A DNA stretch of 6,343 nucleotides, taken from assembly GCA_910577275.1 (NCBI GenBank), contig CAJTMW010000021.1, forward strand, positions 1 to 6,343, given 5' to 3'. The number at the start of each line of letters is the position of its first letter. Positions within the stretch are counted from its first letter, which is position 1. The translations under genes were made by a program, and so were the position numbers. This stretch comes from an uncultured Lachnospiraceae bacterium (lineage in GTDB: Bacteria; Bacillota; Clostridia; Lachnospirales; Lachnospiraceae). Below the pieces are notes generated by a model. The model was not told the origin of the DNA and did no database searches. It worked only from the letters and a program-made list of their open reading frames with translations. Of this stretch, positions 1-4,973 are shown one piece after another.

Positions 1-460
1 CATCCTTCATATACCTATATCCAGATGACATACAATTAAAATTAAGAGATTGCAAAAGCCAGTCAATCTCTCCAAATTCTATATCTGGAGTATTATAATC
101 AATAGACAACATTTTTATTGCTTCAACCAATTCGTTACTTTGAATAGGCTTGTATAAGATTTCATTAATTTTAGCAACATTATTAAGTTTCATACTATAG
201 TGTGGCGATAATGTTAAAATAGTATTACATCTTTTTCTCTCTACAGGACTACTAGACAATCTATTTACTATATCTTCAAGTGATATATCAGATAAATTAT
301 TGTCTAAAACTAAAATGTCTGGATTTACTTTCCAATACATAGATATTGCATCATATCCAGTAATGGCATTATCAACCCTATAATTTTTTTCATTTGCAAG
401 TTCTTGACAAAGAATATCAATTTCACGTGTATTCTTATTGCCGATAAGTACATTAACCAT
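1..460 (-). CDS. Spo0A-like response regulator, C-terminus cut by the window edge
   Basis: 153 residues are visible from ATG at 460, and the reading frame runs off the left edge. It is preceded by GTGAGG, with GAGG 7 nt before the ATG. Residues 1-120 look like a CheY-type receiver. Asp53 sits in the phosphoacceptor context PDILVLDNNLSD, Thr83 is in ILTLSP, and Lys104-Pro105 is in the YKPI motif. The acidic pair normally found near residues 8-10 is replaced by GNKN, so Mg-dependent phosphorylation may be impaired. From about residue 128, IDWLLQSLNFNCMSSGYRYM resembles the first helices of the Spo0A C-terminal DNA-binding domain (compare the I-G-x-P-x-H-x-K-G-Y-x-Y-L pattern of Spo0A). The recognition helix lies outside the window. 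Coding is very AT-rich, unlike the sugar operon. It is most likely a Spo0A paralogue acting as a cytoplasmic transcription factor. The degenerate pocket argues against it being the main sporulation Spo0A. The family call is fairly sure; the role is unknown. Confidence 0.75.
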   Translation of the reverse strand, partial: MVNVLIGNKNTREIDILCQELANEKNYRVDNAITGYDAISMYWKVNPDILVLDNNLSDISLEDIVNRLSSSPVERKRCNTILTLSPHYSMKLNNVAKINEILYKPIQSNELVEAIKMLSIDYNTPDIEFGEIDWLLQSLNFNCMSSGYRYMKD

Positions 461-501
461 AATTTAGCCTCACAAATGTATTATTTCAATTTTTTTCCAA
501 C

Positions 502-530
502 ATTATATCACAAAAATTATGTCAATTCAA
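502..530 (-). promoter_or_regulatory. Predicted extended -10 promoter of the Spo0A-like gene
   Basis: On the minus strand the -35 is TTGAAT (525-530), the spacer is 17 bp, and the -10 is TATAAT (502-507) preceded by TGA, giving the extended TGnTATAAT form. Predicted transcription start is near 495, about 35 nt before the ATG at 460. A TTGACA also overlaps at 520-525, but its 12-bp spacer is too short for sigma-A. Confidence 0.6.
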
Positions 531-582
531 TACTGTAAACTTCTTTTTTTGTACCCATTTCAATACTTTCAGCAGAAAAATG

Positions 583-599
583 TGTCGAACATTGTCGAA
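583..599 (+). promoter_or_regulatory. Tandem Spo0A binding sites (0A boxes)
   Basis: The sequence TGTCGAACATTGTCGAA holds two exact TGTCGAA heptamers (583-589 and 593-599), 10 bp start to start. The established 0A box consensus is TGNCGAA, and head-to-tail boxes one helical turn apart are the arrangement known from the Bacillus abrB promoter. The pair lies between two divergent predicted promoters, about 95 bp upstream of the Spo0A-like start site and about 65 bp upstream of the plus-strand start. The binder could be Spo0A itself or the adjacent Spo0A-like protein. Confidence 0.7.
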
Positions 600-620
600 T
601 TGAGGAAAACAGCAAAAAAT

Positions 621-649
621 TATACAGAAAATGCACAATGTGATATAAT
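621..649 (+). promoter_or_regulatory. Predicted plus-strand promoter of a short RNA
   Basis: TATACA (621-626, 4 of 6 matches to the -35 consensus) is followed by a 17-bp spacer and an extended -10, TGATATAAT (641-649). Predicted start is near 656. No convincing gene follows on this strand, but two terminator-like hairpins do. The 0A boxes end 21 bp upstream of the -35, a position compatible with activation. Confidence 0.5.
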
Positions 650-674
650 CATCTCGACTAATAGTAATTTACCG

Positions 675-704
675 AAAAGATTGTCAGTAATGACAGTCTT
701 TTTT
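675..704 (+). terminator. Intrinsic terminator-like hairpin 1
   Basis: The arms are AAAAGATTGTCA (675-686) and TGACAGTCTTTT (691-702) around a GTAA loop. This gives a 12-bp stem with one G-U pair, and a T-run at 699-704. Read on the minus strand the stem is followed by TCTTTTCGG, so weak termination of tetR read-through is also possible. Confidence 0.6.
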
Positions 705-723
705 GTACGACAGGCAGTTATAC

Positions 724-759
724 AAATAGATTAGTTCAGTGCAACTAATCTATTTTTTT
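724..759. terminator. Intrinsic terminator-like hairpin 2, possibly bidirectional
   Basis: A perfect 13-bp stem is formed by AAATAGATTAGTT (724-736) and AACTAATCTATTT (743-755), with a CAGTGC loop and seven T at 753-759 on the plus strand. On the minus strand it lies about 90 nt past the tetR stop and is followed by the poorer T-tract TATTTGTATAA. It can therefore serve as the tetR terminator and as a plus-strand terminator. Confidence 0.7.
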
Positions 760-846
760 ACAAGAAACACAAACGAATTAAATGCAATTATTTTTTTATT
801 ATATAAATCATCTTTTTTAAGTACTGAAATAATTAAATTCATAAAC

Positions 847-1443
847 TCATCTCCCGTTCAAATCGGACTCAATATCCAATTTTTCTTTTATCAGATACAT
901 TATTCCAAAATAGGCATTAGACAATGTCCTGATGCAATATGCTTCGTCATAAACCATTGCATTATTTGCAAGCAGACTGGCTATTCCATGTGTTACTAAA
1001 ACAATTTGAGAAAATATGCTATATGCCTGCCGCTCATCTACATTTGCCTGTCTCCTTAAAATAGGAAATAAAGAATCAAAAATTTTCCCTGTAAGCCAAT
1101 CAGAAAGGGAAACGCCCGTATAATAGTTTGAATGATACAAAAAGCGAAAAAGATTTTTTTCTTCTACGGCAAATTGAATATATCTCATACCCACTTCCAA
1201 CATAGGGCGTTCGTATTTGCCACTTAAATTTGTTACATAGCTGATATGAAATTCGCCTGCTTTCTTATGCGCTGCAATTCGGACATCTTCAATCGTTTTA
1301 AAATGATACAAAACTGGCTGCGTTGAACAGCCGAGTTTCTGCGAAACCGTCCGGGCGGTTATGTTTTCTGCGCCCATTTCTCTTGCAATTTCAAAAGCTG
1401 CGTCTATAATCATTTCCTTTGTAACCTTCGCAATTGCCGGCAT
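847..1443 (-). CDS. TetR/AcrR-family transcriptional regulator
   Basis: 198 residues, a usual TetR length. An N-terminal helix (about 8-23) is followed by the helix-turn-helix at about 29-50. This contains ITARTVSQKLGCSTQPVLYHF, matching the family pattern of a helix, a short turn, and a recognition helix ending in Y-x-H/Y-F. The rest (about 60-190) is helical, with an aromatic patch FRFLYHSNYY (99-108), consistent with a ligand-binding and dimerisation domain of unknown ligand. GGAGG is 7 nt upstream of the ATG. The promoter is embedded in a perfect 23-bp inverted repeat just upstream, so negative autoregulation is likely. It lies downstream of the sugar operon on the same strand but is cut off from it by a terminator and has its own promoter. 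Control of the sugar genes is possible but not shown. It is more AT-rich than the operon. Confidence 0.85.
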   Translation of the reverse strand: MPAIAKVTKEMIIDAAFEIAREMGAENITARTVSQKLGCSTQPVLYHFKTIEDVRIAAHKKAGEFHISYVTNLSGKYERPMLEVGMRYIQFAVEEKNLFRFLYHSNYYTGVSLSDWLTGKIFDSLFPILRRQANVDERQAYSIFSQIVLVTHGIASLLANNAMVYDEAYCIRTLSNAYFGIMYLIKEKLDIESDLNGR

Positions 1444-1455
1444 ATTTGCTCCTCC

Positions 1456-1509
1456 ATTTATAATTTATGTTATATATATCTCATATTATATATAACATAA
1501 ATTATAAAT
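1456..1509. repeat. Perfect 23-bp inverted repeat, probable TetR operator
   Basis: The arms at 1456-1478 and 1487-1509 are exact reverse complements of A/T-rich sequence containing TTTATAATTTATGTTA, separated by TCTCATAT. The repeat spans the -10 element and the predicted start site, and ends next to the GGAGG of tetR. A perfect palindrome over the promoter of a TetR gene is the typical place for autorepression. Each arm is long enough for one dimer, so two dimers could bind. As RNA, the 5' leader would contain only one arm. Confidence 0.65.
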
Positions 1510-1512
1510 CAA
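1485..1512 (-). promoter_or_regulatory. Predicted tetR promoter
   Basis: On the minus strand the -35 is TTGATT (1507-1512), the spacer is 16 bp, and the -10 is TATAAT (1485-1490). Predicted start is near 1478, giving a leader of about 35 nt. The -10 and the spacer fall within the inverted repeat, so a bound repressor would exclude RNA polymerase. Confidence 0.55.
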
Positions 1513-1606
1513 GGTAACCTTTCTGTCAATCCCCCATGCCAACACCTTTCACCGCCTCCATAATTATGCCTGCTATTTTTAACTGCTTATATTTTATTGT
1601 AAACCA

Positions 1607-1635
1607 GCTCAAAGAAAGATTACCTCCCTTTGAGC
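1607..1635. repeat. 8-bp inverted repeat downstream of the operon terminator
   Basis: GCTCAAAG (1607-1614) and CTTTGAGC (1628-1635) form a perfect stem around a 13-nt loop. There is no adjacent T-run on either strand, so it is not a clear terminator. The CTTTGAG motif also occurs within the loop of the operon terminator on the transcribed minus strand. It may be a secondary 3'-end structure or chance. Confidence 0.35.
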
Positions 1636-1654
1636 GTTCCCCTAAACACCACAC

Positions 1655-1693
1655 AAAAAAAGAGCAGCATCCCCTCAAAGGCTCTGCCACTCT
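1655..1693 (-). terminator. Intrinsic terminator of the sugar operon
   Basis: On the minus strand AGAGTGGC (1693-1686) pairs with GCTGCTCT (1668-1661) in an 8-bp stem with two G-U pairs. Seven T (1661-1655) follow directly. It starts 8 bases after the glycosidase stop codon. It separates the operon from tetR. Confidence 0.75.
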
Positions 1694-1700
1694 CCTTTCC

Positions 1701-3065
1701 TTATCGTTCCTCTCCCTCAAACCACAGCATCGGCTTCTTCCCCCTTAGTTCCTCCGCCATATTAAGGGCAAGGATATTCCAGTTGATGAAACCGCCGTTC
1801 ATAATCGGCTCTCCGGTAAAAGGATTATAATACTCGTGAAGACTTCCTGTCTTTTCCAAATCTCTCCCAAGGAGCGTCAATGTCCGCTCGTACATGATTT
1901 CCGCTTCCTTTTGGTAGCCGTAATTTAAAAGCCCTCGGAACACCACATAATTCGCCACTCCCCATATAGGACCAAGCCAGTTGGAGGGATTGTTGGTCAC
2001 TGACAAATCGAACATCTTCTCGTCCTTTGCAAGCGTCACAAGCCCGTACTCGGAGCCGAAGGTTTTTTCATCAAAAATATGCCGCACCATGGCCGCCGCC
2101 TGTTCCTTTGTGGCGATTTTCGCATACATGGGGATAAAGCCCGACCACACCCGGATTTTGATGGGGAGCGTCTTCCAGAATACCCCCAGTCCCTGATGGA
2201 ACCAGTCGAACTTCCGTGTTTTGATATCCACATCCACGGAATAAAAGAACTCGTCTCTCTTATCCCAGCACTCCCTTTGAATCGCCTCCGTCAGCTTCCT
2301 TCCCTTTTCCTTATAATACTCCGCCCTATCGCCCTTTCCAAAACGCCGGCAGATTCTTTCGGCGGCGGAAAACTCCGTGCACATAAAGCTGTTCAGGTAA
2401 ATATTTGCGGTGGAAAACTTCGGTCTCCCAAAGGTAGCCGGGTCGTTGTCCATACCTATCATAATGTCGTCGCACCAGACATAAAGGCCGCAGTTTTCAA
2501 AATAATAATTTTTATCGTAGCAGGCAAAATATCTTTCGATTCCCTCAAAAAATTCTTCCGCCCAGCTGTAATCTTTGATATAATCGCTGATTAAACAAAT
2601 CTGGCTGCACAGGAAAGGCTTATGCATGTTCATCAGAATCCCTTCCTTATGCTTCATGTTCAGATAGGGCTCCGGCCAGTCGGCAACCTCAATCATCATG
2701 GGAATATAGCCGTCCTCAAGCTGATGGTCGAAAAAGTTTCTGATATTTCCCTTTGCATGCTCGATGAGGCGCTCCCGCATCCCTGCGCCGCTTTCGGGGC
2801 CGCCGCCGACACCGCTCCCGCCTTTTCCAGCCGGACTGTCCCCTGCAACGCTTCCCGTACCGTCCCCGTACTTATCCGCCAGATTCAAAAATCCATACAC
2901 CGACCAGAAGGTATCCCAGTCCCACACGTTCCCGTCATAGACAGAGCCCGGGTCTATAAAGGGATAATGTATAAACTCCCTTGGCTGCTTTAACACATCC
3001 TCCGTGTGCCCCATCACGAAATTTTCCAGGCTCTGCCTGTATTTTTCTTTCTTTTCCGCTTCCAT
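1701..3065 (-). CDS. MGH1-like (GH63/GH37-clan) intracellular glycosidase
   Basis: 454 residues from ATG at 3065; no signal peptide, so cytoplasmic. Motifs are typical of the (alpha/alpha)6-barrel glycosidases of the trehalase/GH63/mannosylglycerate-hydrolase group: YDGNVWDWDTFW (43-54), GMDNDPATFGRP (204-215), NNPSNWLGPIWG (358-369) and LHEYYNPFTGEP. By analogy with inverting GH37/GH63 enzymes, Asp206 is the likely general acid and Glu411 the likely base. The substrate is probably an alpha-glucoside, trehalose-like or glycosyl-glycerate compound imported by the adjacent transporter, but this cannot be decided here. Oddly, residues 68-95 form a Gly/Ser/Ala-rich stretch with no family motif. 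It interrupts an otherwise contiguous helical region between LADKYG and MRERLIEHAKGN. The ATG is chosen over an in-frame GTG at 3104 because GAGG lies 6 nt before it. It is the last gene of the operon, 97 bases after the second permease. Confidence 0.8.
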   Translation of the reverse strand: MEAEKKEKYRQSLENFVMGHTEDVLKQPREFIHYPFIDPGSVYDGNVWDWDTFWSVYGFLNLADKYGDGTGSVAGDSPAGKGGSGVGGGPESGAGMRERLIEHAKGNIRNFFDHQLEDGYIPMMIEVADWPEPYLNMKHKEGILMNMHKPFLCSQICLISDYIKDYSWAEEFFEGIERYFACYDKNYYFENCGLYVWCDDIMIGMDNDPATFGRPKFSTANIYLNSFMCTEFSAAERICRRFGKGDRAEYYKEKGRKLTEAIQRECWDKRDEFFYSVDVDIKTRKFDWFHQGLGVFWKTLPIKIRVWSGFIPMYAKIATKEQAAAMVRHIFDEKTFGSEYGLVTLAKDEKMFDLSVTNNPSNWLGPIWGVANYVVFRGLLNYGYQKEAEIMYERTLTLLGRDLEKTGSLHEYYNPFTGEPIMNGGFINWNILALNMAEELRGKKPMLWFEGEER

Positions 3066-3075
3066 TCCTATCCTC
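3066..3075 (-). promoter_or_regulatory. Ribosome binding site that fixes the glycosidase start
   Basis: On the minus strand GAGGATAGGA stands directly before ATG at 3065, placing GAGG 6 nt from the start. The in-frame GTG at 3104 and the ATG at 3077 lack a comparable site, and the family-like sequence begins just after the 3065 start. Confidence 0.65.
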
Positions 3076-3140
3076 ATTTCCGCCGCATTTTTTCTTGCAG
3101 ACACAAAAGCCGCTTTTCCATAACAAAAGCAGCCTGTGCC

Positions 3141-3157
3141 GCCGGAAATTCTCCGGC
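3141..3157. other. Short GC-rich hairpin between permease and glycosidase
   Basis: GCCGGA (3141-3146) and TCCGGC (3152-3157) form a 6-bp stem with a 5-nt loop, a few bases after the permease stop. There is no T-run after it on the transcribed minus strand. It may protect the 3' end of the transporter mRNA or tune glycosidase expression. Confidence 0.4.
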
Positions 3158-3162
3158 TTTCT

Positions 3163-3990
3163 TTAACCTTTCACGGCTCCTGCCGTCATTCCCTCGATAA
3201 CCGCCTTGTTTAAAATCATGTAAAGAATCAGCATGGGGAAGACGCTCATGGACACGGAGGCAAAGATTGCTCCCCAGTTCTTTGAGCCAAACTCGTCGGA
3301 GAAATACAAAAGTCCCGTCTGCACCGTCTTTAACTTGGAATCGCTGATAAAGGTCATGGAGAACAGCAAATCGTTCCATTTAAAGAAGAACTGCAATACC
3401 AGTACCGTAACGATGGAGTTTTTCATAAGCGGGGTCAGGACATACCACATCAGACGGAAAATCCCGCAGCCGTCGATAACCGCAGCCTCCATGATGTCGT
3501 CCGGGAAGGAGCGCAGATACCCTTTCACCAGATAAATGGACAGCGACAGGCCGAACGCGATATAGGTTAAAATCAGGCAAAGATGGGTGTTGAGCAACTT
3601 TGTCCTGCTGTATATCTGAAACAGAGGAATCAGCGCAATAGCAACGGGAATCATAATCCCGAAGGTAAAATACTGGGCAACGGCGTCCCGGAATTTCCAC
3701 TGCATTTTCGTCACGGCAAATCCTACCGTAGAGGAAAAAATCACGATAAACACCAGTGAAATCAGCGTGGTAATCAGACTGTTCTTAAAAAAGGTCGCCA
3801 TGTTTCCGCGGGTCCACGCGTCAATATAGTTCTGGAAATGAAAACCCTTGTTTAAGGCGTATGCCGGATACTCGCTCCACTCGGACTGCTGCTTTAAGGA
3901 CGCCGTGAGCATCCAGAACAGCGGATAAATTTCAATTACGCAAATCAGAAAAATGACAATACCCCGAACTCCTGCTCTTACTTTTTTCAT
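3163..3990 (-). CDS. Carbohydrate ABC transporter permease, MalG/UgpE type (CUT1)
   Basis: 275 residues, normal for the family. An N-terminal membrane segment (about 8-30) is followed by an extracytoplasmic stretch with NYIDAWTRGNMATFFKNSL (54-72). The core then has about five further membrane segments. The cytoplasmic ATPase-contact loop (EAA motif) is at 168-187: EAAVIDGCGIFRLMWYVLTP, with the usual E-A-A, G174 and P187. The C-terminus GMTAGAVKG matches the conserved MalG-family end. The ATG follows AAAGGGGGTAGGAAA, and the gap to the upstream permease stop is 13 nt, so the two are likely translationally coupled. With the other permease it forms the membrane channel for the imported sugar. 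No ATPase gene is present, as is common for CUT1 systems served by a shared MsmK-like ATPase. Substrate unknown. Confidence 0.93.
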   Translation of the reverse strand: MKKVRAGVRGIVIFLICVIEIYPLFWMLTASLKQQSEWSEYPAYALNKGFHFQNYIDAWTRGNMATFFKNSLITTLISLVFIVIFSSTVGFAVTKMQWKFRDAVAQYFTFGIMIPVAIALIPLFQIYSRTKLLNTHLCLILTYIAFGLSLSIYLVKGYLRSFPDDIMEAAVIDGCGIFRLMWYVLTPLMKNSIVTVLVLQFFFKWNDLLFSMTFISDSKLKTVQTGLLYFSDEFGSKNWGAIFASVSMSVFPMLILYMILNKAVIEGMTAGAVKG

Positions 3991-4003
3991 TTTCCTACCC
4001 CCT

Positions 4004-4885
4004 TTAATAGTCCTTCACATCAAACTTATTGATAATTGCAGAGCCCACCACGCAAATCAGGAAAATCACAATGGCGATAACGCTGGCGTACCCTACCTTA
4101 TAATAAGTAAACGCATTATCATACATATACATGGACAGCGACTTTGTAGCCGCGCCGGGACCGCCCTTGGTGAGGGCTAACGCAGACTCGAACATCTTAA
4201 CCGTTCCCGAGAAGCTGAATACCGTGCTGGTGATTACCATAGGCCACAGGAGCGGAAGCAGGATACTCTTAAAAAGCGCAAAGCCCGAAGCGCCGTCAAC
4301 CCTTGCCGCCTCTAAAATATCATCGGGAATATCGAGGAGCGCGCCGTAAAAGATAACGGAATAAAAGCCCATTGCCACCCAGATATCCATCACGCACAGC
4401 GCCCACAGAGCCGTCTTTTCCTGTCCCAGCCAGGGCTGAACCAGATTCTGCAGACCGATTTTGCTAAGGAAGCTGTTTAAAAGGCCGTAGTTGGGCTGAA
4501 TCTCGTAAATCTTTGCAAACAACTGGCCTACCGCCACCGTGGGCAGTACCACCGGGAAAAACACCAGCGTCCTCACCACTGTCTTGCACTTGCGCAGCCA
4601 GAATTTAAACATCAGCGCCATTAAAAGCCCGAATCCCACCTGGCCGATTACCACCACCGATATGTACTTAAAGTTGACGCCCAGCGCCTTTAGGAAATTT
4701 TTATCGGAAAACAGATTGATATAATTCTTAAGTCCCGCAAACTCCCACTTAAGCCCCGGACTCCCGGCGTAAAATGAATAGTAAAGCGACCAGATAACCG
4801 GAACCATTACCAGAGCCGTATACAAAATAAATGCGGGGCCCACGAACAATGCGATTGCTTTTTTATTACCCAATACCTTATTCAT
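4004..4885 (-). CDS. Carbohydrate ABC transporter permease, MalF/UgpA type (CUT1)
   Basis: 293 residues with about six membrane segments: about 11-33, 72-96, 104-127, 157-180, 212-228 and 266-286. The EAA loop at 192-211 reads EAARVDGASGFALFKSILLP, with G198 and P211 in the usual places. It is followed by the LTKGGPG motif (238-244) typical of UgpA/MalF-type subunits. A full-length MalF of the E. coli type has extra N-terminal segments; this is the short UgpA-like form. The start is supported by AGGAAAGGAAG upstream of ATG at 4885. It lies 88 bases after the binding-protein stop, across two hairpins, and is followed closely by its partner permease. It acts in the cytoplasmic membrane as one half of the sugar channel. 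Confidence 0.93.
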   Translation of the reverse strand: MNKVLGNKKAIALFVGPAFILYTALVMVPVIWSLYYSFYAGSPGLKWEFAGLKNYINLFSDKNFLKALGVNFKYISVVVIGQVGFGLLMALMFKFWLRKCKTVVRTLVFFPVVLPTVAVGQLFAKIYEIQPNYGLLNSFLSKIGLQNLVQPWLGQEKTALWALCVMDIWVAMGFYSVIFYGALLDIPDDILEAARVDGASGFALFKSILLPLLWPMVITSTVFSFSGTVKMFESALALTKGGPGAATKSLSMYMYDNAFTYYKVGYASVIAIVIFLICVVGSAIINKFDVKDY

Positions 4886-4918
4886 ATAGCTTTCTTCCTT
4901 TCCTGATTCTTATATAAA

Positions 4919-4943
4919 GGGGAGTGTCCCCCGGACACTCCCC
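4919..4943 (-). other. Strong hairpin between binding protein and permease genes
   Basis: GGGGAGTGTCC (4919-4929) and GGACACTCCCC (4933-4943) form an 11-bp GC-rich stem with a 3-nt loop. On the minus strand it is followed by TTTATATAAG, a poor T-tract, so full termination is unlikely. Such hairpins after the binding-protein gene commonly give partial termination or 3'-end protection, so that binding protein exceeds permease. That role is inferred here. Confidence 0.65.
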
Positions 4944-4948
4944 CGTAT

Positions 4949-4962
4949 GGCATTTCAATGCC
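4949..4962 (-). other. Small hairpin just after the binding-protein stop
   Basis: On the minus strand GGCAT-TGAA-ATGCC is a 5-bp stem with a tetraloop, 11 bases after the stop at 4974-4976. It immediately precedes the 11-bp hairpin, so the two stack in tandem in the intergenic mRNA. Confidence 0.35.
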
Positions 4963-4973
4963 CTGTGCCTTTT

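Larger units (their letters stand above)
656..759 (+). ncRNA. Candidate small RNA with two tandem terminator hairpins
   Basis: The predicted transcript starts near 656 and meets a first hairpin with T-run ending at 704 (about 50 nt) and a second ending at 759 (about 104 nt). The only reading frames here are short; an ATG at 690 encodes 14 residues and has no ribosome binding site. The RNA call rests only on the promoter-plus-terminator architecture. I recognise no known RNA family. Alternatively, both hairpins may simply serve as terminators for the converging minus-strand tetR transcript. Confidence 0.35.

Noticed and set aside
502..525. Perfect TTGACA (520-525) as the -35 of the Spo0A-like promoter
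   Set aside because: The spacer to TATAAT would be only 12 bp. The overlapping TTGAAT gives 17 bp and the -10 is of the extended type, which tolerates a weak -35.
519..734. Plus-strand open frame of 71 codons in the AT-rich intergenic region
   Set aside because: No ribosome binding site. It runs through the 0A boxes, the predicted plus-strand promoter and the first hairpin, and its composition is not protein-like. The regulatory reading explains the sequence better.
1526..1720. Small open frames on both strands between tetR and the glycosidase
   Set aside because: They overlap the glycosidase end and the terminator, lack start signals and resemble nothing known.
2079..2594. Plus-strand open frame of 171 codons
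   Set aside because: Antisense to the glycosidase, whose conserved motifs cover the same bases. No independent support.
3066..3104. GTG start at 3104 for the glycosidase (467 residues)
   Set aside because: No ribosome binding site precedes the GTG, whereas ATG at 3065 has GAGG 6 nt upstream and begins where the family-like sequence starts.
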